This document shows positions 44,001-53,175 of a DNA stretch of 64,000 nucleotides, in pieces. Source of the DNA: Streptomyces sp. CT34 (GTDB taxonomy: Bacteria > Actinomycetota > Actinomycetes > Streptomycetales > Streptomycetaceae); the NCBI RefSeq assembly GCF_000805335.1, contig NZ_KN708638.1:7587356-7651355 (forward strand), read 5' to 3'. The notes under the pieces were generated by a model. It was given only the letters and a program-made list of their open reading frames with translations, searched no databases and was not told the DNA's origin. Position numbers and translations under genes: made by a program. Positions within the stretch are counted from its first letter, which is position 1; every line of letters begins with the position of its first letter.

Positions 44001-45649
44001 CGACGCGACCGGCCCGCTACTTCACCGGGGCGGCATGCCTGCCCGGCCCGATGCTGCTGATGCTCGACCGCATCACCGGCTACTGGCCCGAAGGCGGCAG
44101 CGCGGGACTCGGTCTGGTGCGTTCGGAGAAGGATGTCGATGCCGGGGAGTGGTTCTTCACAGCGCATTTCTTCCAGGACCCGGTACAGCCAGGCTCCCTC
44201 GGTATCGAAGCCATGTGCCAGCTTCTCCAGTTCTGTCTCATCGAGCGGGGCCTCACCTCGGATATGCCGCATCCCCGGTTCGAGCCGGTGTCGCTCGATC
44301 AGGAGATGGTCTGGAAATACCGAGGCCAGATCACCCCGGCCAACCGGTTGATCCGGGTGGAGCTGGAAATTCTGGAGGTCGGCCACGACACCCGCGGATG
44401 CTACGCGGTCGCCGACGCCCGTCTGTGGGCGGACGAAACCTGCATCTACGACGTTCACCGCATCGGGATGCGAGTCGTGTCCGGAGGCGGTCCACCGGCG
44501 GTGGTGGACCACGTGCTCGACCCCGCGGTCGACACCTGGCTGGCCGACCACTGTCCGACCTGGACGGACCCCTTGCTACCGATGATGTCTGTCGTCGACC
44601 GACTCGCCCGGGCCGCGGCCGACTTCACCGGCCAAGACGTGGTCGCCGTGCGAGACGTCCAACTCCGGCGTTGGATTTCGGTCTCCGAGATCATTCGGCT
44701 ACGGACCGAGGCGGAACACGGTCCGGCCGGGCTGGTGGTGAAACTGCTTCTGTGGCGTGAGGCCGCCAACGCCGCGTTGTCCCGATTCGAAGAGGTGGCG
44801 CGGGCGATCGTTCTGGTGGGCACCCCGCCCGCCAGGCGACCACACCGATTCGCCGCGCTGCCCGACGCGGTGGCCCAGCCCGACCCGTACACGTCCGCGG
44901 AGCTCTTCCACGGCCCGTCGTTCCAGTACCTGAGATCACTGGCGATCGGCGCAAGCGGATCGTCCGCCGTGCTGGACGCCAACCGTGGCTCGGTTCCCAG
45001 GGGTTACCTGAACCAGGGGCTGCTGGACGCCGGGGTCCAGGCGATCCCACACCAGAGCCTGTGGCGCTGGGCACCGGAGATCTGTGACGGCAAGGCCGGC
45101 ATCCCGCTGCGGGTGGCCTCACTGGAGCTGTTCGACACCCTGCCCTCGGACGGAGCGGTCGAGGTCGAGGCTCGCTTCGCCGGGTTCCCGGCCGGGGACG
45201 GATCGTTGCCTGAATTCGATGTCCAGTTCTGTCTGGGCGAGCGGGTCGTCGCGACGCTGCGGCTGATCGACGCCCTGATGCCGCTGGGGCCGGTCGCCGC
45301 CGCAACGCCGGTCGAGCGTAGGGCATTCTTCAGTCGCCGCAGCGCGGGGCGTGGGGCGGGACTGTCCAGGACCACGAACGGAAGGACCGAATTGACTGCG
45401 GAGGAAGCACAGCAACTGGAGTGGATCCCCGGCATGGCCCATGTGTTGGGACTCCCGACCGGCGCTCGGGTGGGCGAGCACGTGGCAGTCATTGCGGTCA
45501 AAGAGCACGTCGGCCGTCTGGCAGGAGTGCATCCGTGCCTCGTGTACGTGAGTGCGGATCTCCGGTCGGCCCAGGTTTCCGGGCAGCGCTATGCCGTTGA
45601 TGTGGTCCAGGAAGGGGACAGAGTCACCGTCCGTTCGACGGGAGAGTGA
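38069..45649 (+). CDS. PfaC-like subunit: KS-CLF-AT-DH-DH-PSDH
   Basis: Multidomain protein of 2526 residues. Ketosynthase about 5-435 has an intact triad (C189, H324, H360). A chain-length-factor domain about 450-790 has Glu-Glu (E612-E613, AEEASG) where Cys belongs. An acyltransferase about 845-1180 has S926 in GYSSGE. Two FabA-type double-hotdog dehydratases follow: the first (about 1335-1725) has active His H1621 in WFFDGHFKNDPCMPG, the second (about 1735-2140) has H2033 in WFFTAHFFQDPVQPG; their N-terminal halves are degenerate (SWYLDATGRIPAG, WYFEQNHSAVMPL). A polyketide-type dehydratase fold (about 2145-2420, H2161 in WLADHCPTW) and a 100-residue tail end the protein. FabA-type domains can dehydrate and isomerise, giving double bonds that survive. 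The acylglycerol-phosphate acyltransferase found at the end of some myxobacterial Pfa3 proteins is absent. The start is 44 bases after the PfaA-like stop. Confidence 0.88.
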   Translation: MSFQPIAIVGRGCVLPDALDPDTFWDNIAEGRCSLSPVRDGRWRLSHRWAMGTVEDHLDRTWTDVGGYVQDFEREFDPAGFLVDPGEILALDPLFQWVLHGTRQALREAGRDGPLHRAGLVLGNLSYPTSAGAAFAEHVLLSSGDPMLLNAAHRTPPDARNRFSSGLPAHFTARALGLGAGAFALDAACASSLYAIKLACDRLHDGTADLMVAGAVNRVDNLFLHVGLCGLSAVSRSSRSRPFHREADGLLHGEGAGFVALMRLSDALAADSPVLGVIRGVGLSNDGRGRGLLTPAEEGQEQAMRLAYSQADVAPETVSLLECHATGTPIGDATEVRSTATVFADSTDLPIGSVKSNIGHLLAPAGASGLLKVLGAMRAGIRPATLAAADPLDELTGTPLRVLNESEPWQGLRRAAVSAFGFGGTNAHLIVDAWDADSGAVLPAPSTTKAPNAEVAIVAIGARVGDGAGAEDFRRAVLGGRRCGPATTVNVALPGLSFPPRAVERTLPQQLQILEAAREAVRDVDLPRERTMVLVGMGVDPQIARANARLLAPQWLEEAGSPADSQMVERVRNALAPPLEPERVVGSLPNLIANRINTQLDLAGPGFTVSAEEASGLVALDLAARALRTGEVDAALVGAVDLVRDPVHEAALTGLGHEADTGDAAVAMVLKRLSDARRDGDAVLSVLDDDTVAEPGLIIGDGADYDPTDLVGRAHAAHGLLCVAVGATALCHRARPQTAAPARIEPGLNTAEIVVTPIEAPPVRIRLRSGDTVPWASGAAPRLHVYSGRDRREILAALDEDTESSDGPARLTLVSEGDSAAHRNAARRWLADGGARPSGVFYRDTPVTGELAFVYTNGSAAYQGMGRELLLALPTLASGHARAWPRADAAPSVLDQMWGAAALATVHTELTRGLLRLSPDAAIGYSSGESAALAALGAWRDVEELYQDSRASSLFTTELTGALHAVRRAWDRLGVHGDRWSSYLVNAPLERVRAALANEAVVHLMAINAPDVCVIGGEARACAAVVARLGATAALPIDYQLAAHAPELAEVRDQSRRLHLRPTTEVPGVRFYSGSSTRPYIVTAERVADAITAQGLGTIDFAGTIERAWADGVRVFVEHGPRGLCTGWIKRILGDREHIAVALDASEGSGLQQPCLAIAELVAAGVPVHAEAFFDQLQAARPDTAETGPTIALPAHWDVVLPSLAQPAEIMPKAPRLTPAPLHEPAPPVVVEVPTQPVSAATPLPTDVRTLIAQQSHRVIALHHDVLAQHVQTHQRFLHARAQLLASMARVARAGRAPMPSTGFLPPPRPPLSPPPVASPSQLPLPGPKFDRAQLEYLAAQRISTLFGPRFAAQDQHAVQTRMPEPPMLLVDRVTGIDARPAALAELGPAHATGTIWTETDVRLDSWYLDATGRIPAGLMIEAGQADLLLISWLGIDLINRGERAYRLLGCELTYHGSPPEAGETLRYEIRIDRHAEHDGVRLFFFRYDCYVGDELRLSVRNGQAGFFTRAELAGTEGLRWDPAECAPLPELPLDAPVQRCTRLSFTAEHVRAFAAGRPADCFGPGWDLTRAHVRSPRIDGGRLLLLSEVTEFDPVGGPWGRGYLRAQTPVSPDDWFFDGHFKNDPCMPGTLMLQGGLQVMAFYLAALGCTIDRDGWRFEAVDGQPFHVRCRGQVGPGSRKVVYEVFVHGVSTGPVPTLHADILGTVDGVKAFHGHHIALRLVPDWPLPYWRQLGGRIEQTSGIPVPLATLGGLADCHEPAAVVAQNDGFPFDYPSLLACAWGKPSAMFGAMYAPFDSTRKVARLPGPPYHFMTRIVSVTGPQGGIQQGSRVVAEYEVPEQAWYFEQNHSAVMPLAVLMEIALQPCGWLASYVGSALTTESELLFRNLDGSGTVTGEVTPATRTVRTHAELTHISRIGEVIIESFTVRCTADNDELFTLSTVCGFFPPSAFENQPGLSASETERDRLTAPSDFAVDLTTRPARYFTGAACLPGPMLLMLDRITGYWPEGGSAGLGLVRSEKDVDAGEWFFTAHFFQDPVQPGSLGIEAMCQLLQFCLIERGLTSDMPHPRFEPVSLDQEMVWKYRGQITPANRLIRVELEILEVGHDTRGCYAVADARLWADETCIYDVHRIGMRVVSGGGPPAVVDHVLDPAVDTWLADHCPTWTDPLLPMMSVVDRLARAAADFTGQDVVAVRDVQLRRWISVSEIIRLRTEAEHGPAGLVVKLLLWREAANAALSRFEEVARAIVLVGTPPARRPHRFAALPDAVAQPDPYTSAELFHGPSFQYLRSLAIGASGSSAVLDANRGSVPRGYLNQGLLDAGVQAIPHQSLWRWAPEICDGKAGIPLRVASLELFDTLPSDGAVEVEARFAGFPAGDGSLPEFDVQFCLGERVVATLRLIDALMPLGPVAAATPVERRAFFSRRSAGRGAGLSRTTNGRTELTAEEAQQLEWIPGMAHVLGLPTGARVGEHVAVIAVKEHVGRLAGVHPCLVYVSADLRSAQVSGQRYAVDVVQEGDRVTVRSTGE

Positions 45650-45942
45650 AGACTGGCCTGTCAGGGGCGGCTGCGCAGTAGGACTCGGTGGGGGCGTCGG
45701 TAGCGAGCCTGTTCGGGCGGGCTCGCCTGAGGTGGCGCGCCGGCGGTCTTGGCGTACTGGCGAACTCCGCGGGGATCGTGTGCGGGGGCTTGGTCCGTGA
45801 CAGGCCCGGAAGTGTTGATGCGCAAGATGCCCATATCCGGATGAAGCGCCGTAATGAGCCGAACGACATTCTTACGCCCTGGTGAGCGGGAGGGGGGTCA
45901 CCCGGCCATCGATCCTCGTGCCGGGCGACCCTGTTGTTCCTC
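45650..45942. other. Gap between the PfaC-like and aldehyde dehydrogenase genes
   Basis: About 293 bases between convergent genes. A 7-bp stem (GCGAGCC at 45703-45709 with GGCTCGC at 45720-45726) may terminate the lipid-synthase operon. No gene was recognised, and no integrase or recombinase remnant either. Confidence 0.45.
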
Positions 45943-47466
<1,524 letters not shown>

Positions 47467-47611
47467 GGGGCGGCCTCCCAAATCGTGCGCTCGGTGCGGT
47501 GCCCGTCGCCTCGGTGCGGCGGGTGCTGGGGGAGGAGGCTAGAGCGGGGGACGTTGCGGGAAGGTTGCGCGGGGGAGTGGGCCCGGGGGAGGGGCCGGTG
47601 GTCGGTGCGTC

Positions 47612-48880
47612 CTACGAGCCACGCGGCAGGCCGTAGGCGGTGCGGAGCCGTCCCGCCGCGGCACGGGACGCGGTGCGCGCCGGGGAGCGCTCCGGGAGGG
47701 CGTCCACCAGGGCCTCCCAGATCTCCAGGTCGTGCTCGCCCCAAGGGGTCCGCGACCAGGCGCGCAGCTGGTCGGGGTCGCGGGCGGACAGCAGCGCCCG
47801 CCGGAGCCGGTCCTCCAGCGCCGCGCGCAGCCGCCGGATACCGGGCGCCTCCGACGAGGGCAGCAGCGGGCCGCGGTACGCATCGAGCGCGGCGGCCGGA
47901 TCACCGCCCGCCAACTCCCGTTCCACGGCGTCCAGATCGGTCTCCACCGGCCGGTCGAGCCGGTACGGACGGGAGTGCAGCAGCGGGCCGACCAGCTGCC
48001 GCAGCCGGGACAGCTCGGCACGCAGCGTCACCGGGCGCATCTCGCGCTCGCCGTAGAGGAGCACGGACAGCTGATCTCCCGTCAGGCCGTCCGGGTGCCG
48101 GGCCAGCAGCAGCATGATCTCGCTGTGTCGGCGCCCGAGGCGCAGCCGTTCGCCGTCCCGGAGCAGTAGCGCCTCGTCCCGGCCGAGCGCCGCCAGGCAG
48201 GCCCCAGAATCCCCCAACTCTCCTGTGCAGGTGGCGAGATGGGCCTCGGCGGCGCGGGCGGTGGCCTGGACCAGAGCCAGGCTGTGCGGGCTGGCGAGAT
48301 GGTCGCCGCCGGAGATGTCCACCGCGCCCAGCAGCCGCCCGGTCCGCAGGTCGTGCAGGGGTGCCGCGGCGCATGTCCACGGCTGCACCCGCCGGTTGTA
48401 GTGCTCGGCGGCGAAGATCTGTACCGCGTGGTCGGCGGCCAGCGCGGTGCCCGGCGCGTTCGTCCCCGCGTGCCGTTCGTCCCAGCGCGCCCCCACCACG
48501 AAGTTCATCCGCTCGGCGCGCCGCACCACGCCGGGGTGCCCCTCGACCCACAGCAGCCGCCCCTGCGGATCGCACACCGCCAGCAGATGGGCCCCGTCGT
48601 GCGCGATGCTGCCCAGCAGCTCCCGGAAGACCGGCATCGCACGGGCCAGTGGATGGGCGTCCCGGTAGCTGCGGAGCGTGGGTTCGTCGAGTTCGACGGG
48701 GGCCGCGCCGTCCGAGGTGGCGTGTGCGCGGGCCGAGCGGCGCCAGGAGTCGGCGACGACCTGCCGGACCGGCGGCGACACGGTCCCGTCGGCCAGGAAC
48801 GCCTCGTGCGCCCGCCGTACCGTACGGATGCGTTCGGCCGGGTCGGCGCCCGCCTCCATCGCCAGCCACGGGTTGACCAC
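47612..48880 (-). CDS. GAF-domain transcriptional regulator, probable controller of the aldehyde dehydrogenase
   Basis: Protein of 422 residues. The N-terminus (VVADSWRRSARAH, then AHPLARAMPVFRELL) and the GAF domain (residues about 85-215: GHPGVVRRAERMNFVVGARW, AGTNAPGTALAADHAVQIF, APLHDLRTGRLLGAVDISGG) are like those of AcoR-type regulators of alcohol and acetoin use. The C-terminal half (about 245-310: RHSEIMLLLARHPDGLTGDQ then RPVTLRAELSRLRQLVG) looks like a winged-helix DNA-binding domain and replaces the AAA+ and Fis domains of AcoR. The GTG start has GAGGTGA before it. It lies upstream of and in line with the aldehyde dehydrogenase, which it probably activates. Confidence 0.8.
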   Translation of the reverse strand: MVNPWLAMEAGADPAERIRTVRRAHEAFLADGTVSPPVRQVVADSWRRSARAHATSDGAAPVELDEPTLRSYRDAHPLARAMPVFRELLGSIAHDGAHLLAVCDPQGRLLWVEGHPGVVRRAERMNFVVGARWDERHAGTNAPGTALAADHAVQIFAAEHYNRRVQPWTCAAAPLHDLRTGRLLGAVDISGGDHLASPHSLALVQATARAAEAHLATCTGELGDSGACLAALGRDEALLLRDGERLRLGRRHSEIMLLLARHPDGLTGDQLSVLLYGEREMRPVTLRAELSRLRQLVGPLLHSRPYRLDRPVETDLDAVERELAGGDPAAALDAYRGPLLPSSEAPGIRRLRAALEDRLRRALLSARDPDQLRAWSRTPWGEHDLEIWEALVDALPERSPARTASRAAAGRLRTAYGLPRGS

Positions 48881-48966
48881 GCGTCACCTCTTCGTCACGG
48901 CTCCTGCCCCGGTACGCCGATGGTGCTCGTACGGGGCGGAGCCGTAAACCCCGCCCGGCGTCCCGG

Positions 48967-50004
48967 TCAGCCGGCGGTGCCGCCCCGTCCGCCGCCCGCC
49001 TGGAGCCGCAGCCCCTTCGCGACGATCAGGTCCGAGCTGACCAGTGCCTGTTCGGCGGTCACCCGCGTCATGTAGACGAACGGCGGGACGACCGGCGGGA
49101 CCGGGAGGGTGTCGGGGGTGAAGGTGAGGCAGACCGCGCCTTCCAGGCAGCCGCTGAACTTGGTGAGATAGAGGGTTACCTGGCCTTTGAGGTTCAACGC
49201 ATCGGAATTCAGGCGGAGTTGCGGTCCCTGTGCGTCGCGGGTGGTGAGGCGGTAGTCGGTCAGCGACGCCGCCTTCATCCTCAGCACCATCACCTTGAGC
49301 GGGCCGCCGGCCGTTTCCACCGTGGTGACCCCGGCGAGGGTGAAGCCCTGCGGGGCGAACATGGTGGTGGTCACGGTCGGCGGGACCGGCGGCGCCGGTG
49401 GCCCGGCCGCACCGGCCTTCTGCACCGGGCCGCCGACGGCGGTGAGCAGCGCGACCGGCAGGCCGACGGCGAGCGCCTTGCTGCCGGTGCCGCGGCGGGC
49501 CGGCGCTGTGCCCGCGGGCGCGGCACCCTCCACCTCCGCCGACCGGCCCGCGGGTCCGGTGCCCCCCTTCCGCCCGGCCCCCGCGCCGTCGCCGGCGTCC
49601 GGTGCCGGCGTCCATCCGAACCCCATCGCGCTGCCCGCGATCCCCAGTCCCATACCGACCAGGAACCCGCCGAGATTGGTCGCGGCGAACGACAGCACCG
49701 AAAGGATCAGCGCATTGACGCTCACGTAGTGGTGTGCGGCCGGGGCGCACCACAGGAACAACCCGGCCACCATCAGCGCCAGTCCGATGCCCAGCGCGGC
49801 CAGTCCGCCCAGTCCCAGGCTCACCAGCACGGTCAGCGGGGAGAGCGGGACCAGCAGCAGCTCCGCCCCGCCGAGCAGGAGCAGCAGCCCGGCCCAGAAC
49901 GGCCGGGTGCGCCGCCAGCGCCGCAGTACCGCCCGCCGCTCGGGCCACGGCAGGGCGTCCTCCAGCCGGGCGCCCCACCGTGCGCGCCGCGCGCTCAGAA
50001 ACAC
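48967..50004 (-). CDS. DUF6114 membrane protein
   Basis: Protein of 345 residues. Four hydrophobic segments occupy the first 140 residues (FWAGLLLLLGGAELLLVPLS, VLVSLGLGGLAALGIGLALM, AGLFLWCAPAAHHYVSVNAL, FLVGMGLGIAGSAMGFGW). They are followed by a Gly/Ala/Pro-rich linker and an outer domain (TTTMFAPQGFTLAGVTTVET). The GTG start is within the end of the DUF6230 gene (10-base overlap), so both are co-translated. DUF6114 and DUF6230 genes are a fixed pair in Streptomyces with no proven function; a cell-envelope complex is likely. Confidence 0.75.
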   Translation of the reverse strand: MFLSARRARWGARLEDALPWPERRAVLRRWRRTRPFWAGLLLLLGGAELLLVPLSPLTVLVSLGLGGLAALGIGLALMVAGLFLWCAPAAHHYVSVNALILSVLSFAATNLGGFLVGMGLGIAGSAMGFGWTPAPDAGDGAGAGRKGGTGPAGRSAEVEGAAPAGTAPARRGTGSKALAVGLPVALLTAVGGPVQKAGAAGPPAPPVPPTVTTTMFAPQGFTLAGVTTVETAGGPLKVMVLRMKAASLTDYRLTTRDAQGPQLRLNSDALNLKGQVTLYLTKFSGCLEGAVCLTFTPDTLPVPPVVPPFVYMTRVTAEQALVSSDLIVAKGLRLQAGGGRGGTAG

Positions 50005-50609
50005 TTCTCGCCGTCCAGGCTGACACTCACCCGCATCCCCTTGAGGCGGAAGTTGCCGCCGGTGGCCGACCAGGCATGCGACCGGACGCCGGCCACCTCG
50101 ATGTTCCCGGCCTGGAGCCCGAACTTGCCCCTCGGCCCCCTGACGCCCGGTACGGCGTCCAGCGAGCCCGCGTCCCGGCCGATCTGCGCGGTGCCGAACC
50201 GGGCGTCGCCCACCAGGTCCTCGCCGTCGATGACCAGGCTGTCGGCGCTGACCGGTCCCGCCGTGCCACCGGCCGTCAGCTTGAACACCACCGTGCCCAC
50301 CGGCGTTCTGACCTGCGCCGCCTGGCAGATGTCGGCGAGGCTCGCCCGGCCGATCCCGAGCAGCGCGACCGGATGGCCGTGGTCGTCCGCGTCGCGGTCG
50401 GTGTGGACGTACGACGAGAGGCCGTTGCTGCTCAACCTGCCCGATGCGACCTGGAAGTTGGTGCCGGACACCGCGAAGGACGCGGCCAGTGCGCCCTGTG
50501 CCATCACCGCCGCCAGCGTGCCCACGGTGAGCACGGCGGGCAGTGCCACCGCGGCGGTCTTCTTCCAGGAGGTCCGCCCTTCGGGCGCCCTGCCGATCGA
50601 TGTGCTCAC
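49995..50609 (-). CDS. DUF6230 secreted or membrane-anchored protein
   Basis: Protein of 204 residues with one N-terminal hydrophobic segment (VALPAVLTVGTLAAVMAQGA) that is a signal peptide or anchor, and a beta-rich outer domain (FAVSGTNFQVASGRLSSNG, FKLTAGGTAGPVSADSLVID, FRLKGMRVSVSLDGEKCF). I choose GTG 50609, which has GGGGAGG just upstream, over an ATG 16 codons earlier. It is the first gene of the DUF6230-DUF6114 pair and is divergent from a TetR regulator that probably controls it. Confidence 0.75.
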   Translation of the reverse strand: MSTSIGRAPEGRTSWKKTAAVALPAVLTVGTLAAVMAQGALAASFAVSGTNFQVASGRLSSNGLSSYVHTDRDADDHGHPVALLGIGRASLADICQAAQVRTPVGTVVFKLTAGGTAGPVSADSLVIDGEDLVGDARFGTAQIGRDAGSLDAVPGVRGPRGKFGLQAGNIEVAGVRSHAWSATGGNFRLKGMRVSVSLDGEKCF

Positions 50610-50753
50610 TGCGTCCTCCCCGGGGCAGCGGTCGAATGCGCGAGGGAAGTGCTTCATGGAGCCCCTGCGGTGCCAGGACCACAGGTCGGAAGGGCAGCAT
50701 GACGTTCTGTCATACTGCGCAAAACTCTTGGCAGTTGGAGACTAGGGCGGATT

Positions 50754-51410
50754 TTGAATAAGAGTCAACAGGGTAGACGGGCGGGCTCTCCGGCCGCCCG
50801 TCCCACCGAGCGGTCCCAGGCACGTCGCGCCGAACTGATCGCCACCGGACGGAAGTTATTCGCCGACACCTCCTACGACGCGCTGTCCATGGATGACATC
50901 GCGCGCCAGGCAGGTGTCGCCAAGGGGCTGATCTACTACTACTTCACCAACAAGCGCGGCTACTACCTGGCGATCATCGAGGACGCGGTCGCCGAGCTGG
51001 TCGAACGCGCCGGCAGCACCCACGACCTGCCGCCCGTCGAACGCGTCCAGCGCACCGTCGACGGCTATCTGCGCTACGCCCAGCACCACCAGGCCGCCTA
51101 CCGCGCGATCGTCACCGGCGGGGTCGGATTCGACGCCGAGGTGCTGGCCATCCGCGCCTCCGTGCGCGCCAGGCTGCTGAGCACCATCGCTCTCGGTGCC
51201 TGGGGCAGCGAGGACATTCCGCCGCTCGCGCGTACCGCGCTGACCGGCTGGCTCTCCAGCGTGGAGGGCGTCACCCTGGAATGGATCGAGGAGCAGGAAG
51301 TGCCGCGGGAGACCGTGGTGTCGCTGCTGGTCCGCGGCCTGGGCGACACCCTCCGGCTGATAGAGGAGTACGAGCCGGCCTGCCCGGCACCACCCCGGCT
51401 GCGCACCTGA
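50754..51410 (+). CDS. TetR-family transcriptional regulator
   Basis: Protein of 218 residues. The DNA-binding domain is canonical: RRAELIATGRKLFADTSYDA, LSMDDIARQAGVAKGLIYYY, FTNKRGYYLAIIEDAV. The ligand-binding part resembles regulators of lipid-linked genes (AYRAIVTGGVGFDAEVLAIR). A TTG start is taken at 50754, with only a weak purine-rich ribosome site. It is divergent from the DUF6230-DUF6114 pair, which is its most likely target. The ligand is unknown. Confidence 0.85.
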   Translation: MNKSQQGRRAGSPAARPTERSQARRAELIATGRKLFADTSYDALSMDDIARQAGVAKGLIYYYFTNKRGYYLAIIEDAVAELVERAGSTHDLPPVERVQRTVDGYLRYAQHHQAAYRAIVTGGVGFDAEVLAIRASVRARLLSTIALGAWGSEDIPPLARTALTGWLSSVEGVTLEWIEEQEVPRETVVSLLVRGLGDTLRLIEEYEPACPAPPRLRT

Positions 51411-51442
51411 CGCTTCGTCAAAATCCATGGCATGTCAGGGAA

Positions 51443-51472
51443 GCGGGCGGGAGGTCGTCGCCTCCCGCCCGC
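51443..51472. terminator. Bidirectional hairpin terminator
   Basis: A perfect 12-bp stem (GCGGGCGGGAGG with CCTCCCGCCCGC) closes a 6-base loop. It lies between the convergent TetR and chitinase genes, 32 bases after the TetR stop and 22 before the chitinase stop. Confidence 0.8.
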
Positions 51473-51494
51473 GTGACCGCGCGTACCGGCAGGG

Positions 51495-52829
51495 CTACTT
51501 GATCGCCTTGATCAGGTCGCCGTTCGCGGTGTCGCCGCTCAGCTCCCAGAAGAAGGTGCCGCCCAGCCCCTGGGCGTCCTTGAAGGCCATCTTGGTACCG
51601 ATGGTGTCCGGGGTGTCGTAACTCCACCACTGGTCACCGCACTTGGCGTAGGCGGTGCCGCCCACCGTGCCGGTGGTCGGGCAGCGGTCCTTGAGCACCT
51701 TGTAGTCGTCGATGCCCGCCTCGTAGGTGCCCGGGGCCGCGCCGGTCGCCGTACCGCCCGGCGCGTCCTGGGTGACGCCGGACCAGCCGCGGCCGTAGAA
51801 GCCGAGGCCCAGCAGCAGCTTGTCCGACGGGACGCCGAGCTTCTTGAGCTTGGTGATGGTGTCGGTGGTGTTGAACCCGGCCTTCGGGATGCCGTTGTAC
51901 GCCGTGAGCGGGGAGTGCGGGGCCGTCGGGCCCTTGGCGTCCCAGGCACCGAAGTAGTCGTAGGTCATCGGGTCGTACCAGTCGACGTACTGGGCCGCGC
52001 CCGCGTAGTCGGCGGCGTCCATCTTGCCGCCGTCCGAGGCGTCAGCGGTGATCGCCGCGGTGAGCAGGTTGTTCTGTCCGAACTTCGCCCGCAGCGCCTT
52101 CAGTACGCCGGTGAAGGCGTCCTTCCCGCTGGTGTCGCAGGTCAGCCCGCAGGCGTTGGGGTACTCCCAGTCGATGTCGATACCGTCGAAGACATCCGCC
52201 CAGCGCGGGTCCTTGACCAGGTCGTAGCAGGACTGGGCGAACGCCTCCGGGTTCCGGGCGGCCTCGCCGAAGCCGCCCGACCAGGTCCAGCCACCGAACG
52301 ACCACAGCACCTTGAGGCCGGGGTGCAGCTTCTTGAGCTTGCGCAGCTGGTTGAAGTTGCCGCGCAGGCCGTTGGGGTCGTCCCAGGTGTCGGCCTTGCC
52401 GTCGACGCTCTGGTCGGCGGTGAACGCCTTGTCGTAGTCGGCGTAGGAGTCGCCGACGGCGCACTTGCCGCCCTGGACGTTGCCGAAGGCGTAGTTGATG
52501 TGCGTGAGCTTGTCCGCGGATCCGGAGGTCTCGATGTTCTTGACCTGGTAGTTGCGGCCGTAGGTACCCCAGTCGATGAAGTAGCCGACGACCTTGTCGC
52601 CGCCCGCCGCGGGCTGCGCCGCCGCCGTGACCGGGTGGCCGGCGGTGGGGGTGGTGGGTGACGGCGACAAGGAGGGGTACCGCGAAGCGGTTCCTGCCGG
52701 GGTGGTGGTGGGTGACGGGTGGGCGGAGGCGGGTGCGGCGAAGAGGGTGCCGGCCAGGGCCGCCGTACACAGCGCGGTCGCGGCGGCGATCAGCCTGCGT
52801 GGTGATCGCTTTCGGTGCGGTCTGAGCAT
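51495..52829 (-). CDS. Secreted GH18 chitinase
   Basis: Protein of 444 residues. A signal peptide (SPRRLIAAATALCTAALAG) ends near ASA. A Thr/Pro/Ser-rich linker of about 40 residues follows, then a GH18 catalytic barrel from about residue 78. The catalytic motif is complete (DVFDGIDIDWEYP, DxxDxDxE), preceded by LKVLWSFGGWTWSGGF and followed by YDPMTYDYFGAWD. There is no recognisable chitin-binding module. GAGGAG precedes the ATG. A dre-like site lies 84 bases upstream, so it should be induced with the LPMO at 12.7 kb when chitin breakdown products reach DasR. Confidence 0.9.
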   Translation of the reverse strand: MLRPHRKRSPRRLIAAATALCTAALAGTLFAAPASAHPSPTTTPAGTASRYPSLSPSPTTPTAGHPVTAAAQPAAGGDKVVGYFIDWGTYGRNYQVKNIETSGSADKLTHINYAFGNVQGGKCAVGDSYADYDKAFTADQSVDGKADTWDDPNGLRGNFNQLRKLKKLHPGLKVLWSFGGWTWSGGFGEAARNPEAFAQSCYDLVKDPRWADVFDGIDIDWEYPNACGLTCDTSGKDAFTGVLKALRAKFGQNNLLTAAITADASDGGKMDAADYAGAAQYVDWYDPMTYDYFGAWDAKGPTAPHSPLTAYNGIPKAGFNTTDTITKLKKLGVPSDKLLLGLGFYGRGWSGVTQDAPGGTATGAAPGTYEAGIDDYKVLKDRCPTTGTVGGTAYAKCGDQWWSYDTPDTIGTKMAFKDAQGLGGTFFWELSGDTANGDLIKAIK

Positions 52830-52912
52830 GTCGTCTCCTCGGAGGGGGCGAGGGTGGAGCCTGACCTGCGTTCCGAATTGGCATGAACGCGTGGAACGTT
52901 GAGGAGAAGGTA

Positions 52913-52928
52913 GAAGGACTAGACCACT
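52913..52928 (-). promoter_or_regulatory. DasR-responsive element (dre) candidate of the chitinase gene
   Basis: The plus strand reads GAAGGACTAGACCACT, matching the consensus ACTGGTCTAGACCACT at 12 of 16 positions, with CTAGACCACT intact. A second TGGT-N4-ACCA element lies at 52937-52948. Both are in the 346-base gap before the acyl-CoA dehydrogenase gene, which otherwise holds no gene. Confidence 0.65.
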
Positions 52929-53175
52929 GCGTCAATGGTTCGGACCAATTGCGCGACCGTCGGGTGCCGCGGGCCAAGTGGGCCGGATCCGCACCGGGAT
53001 CGATGATCAACCCGTGACGCGGGGCCTCCGATCGGGCATACTCCTAGCGCCACAGCCGCAGGTCATCGCCATTCCGCGATCCGGAGGCGATCATCGGCCA
53101 GGCACTACGGAAACCGGCGCCGCCGCCCACCCCGCGCGCGTCGCCGCAGCGCCCGACAGGGAGGAGAGCGCCGCC

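Noticed and set aside
29492..45649. Enediyne-type iterative PKS
   Set aside because: Enediyne synthases are one polypeptide with KS-AT-ACP-KR-DH-PPT and have characteristic accessory genes. Here the system is split, with a CLF, two FabA-type dehydratases and a PfaD.
44540..45649. Acylglycerol-phosphate acyltransferase at the end of the PfaC-like protein
   Set aside because: No H-x4-D acyltransferase motif or similar block was found. The region fits a PKS-type dehydratase fold and a short tail.
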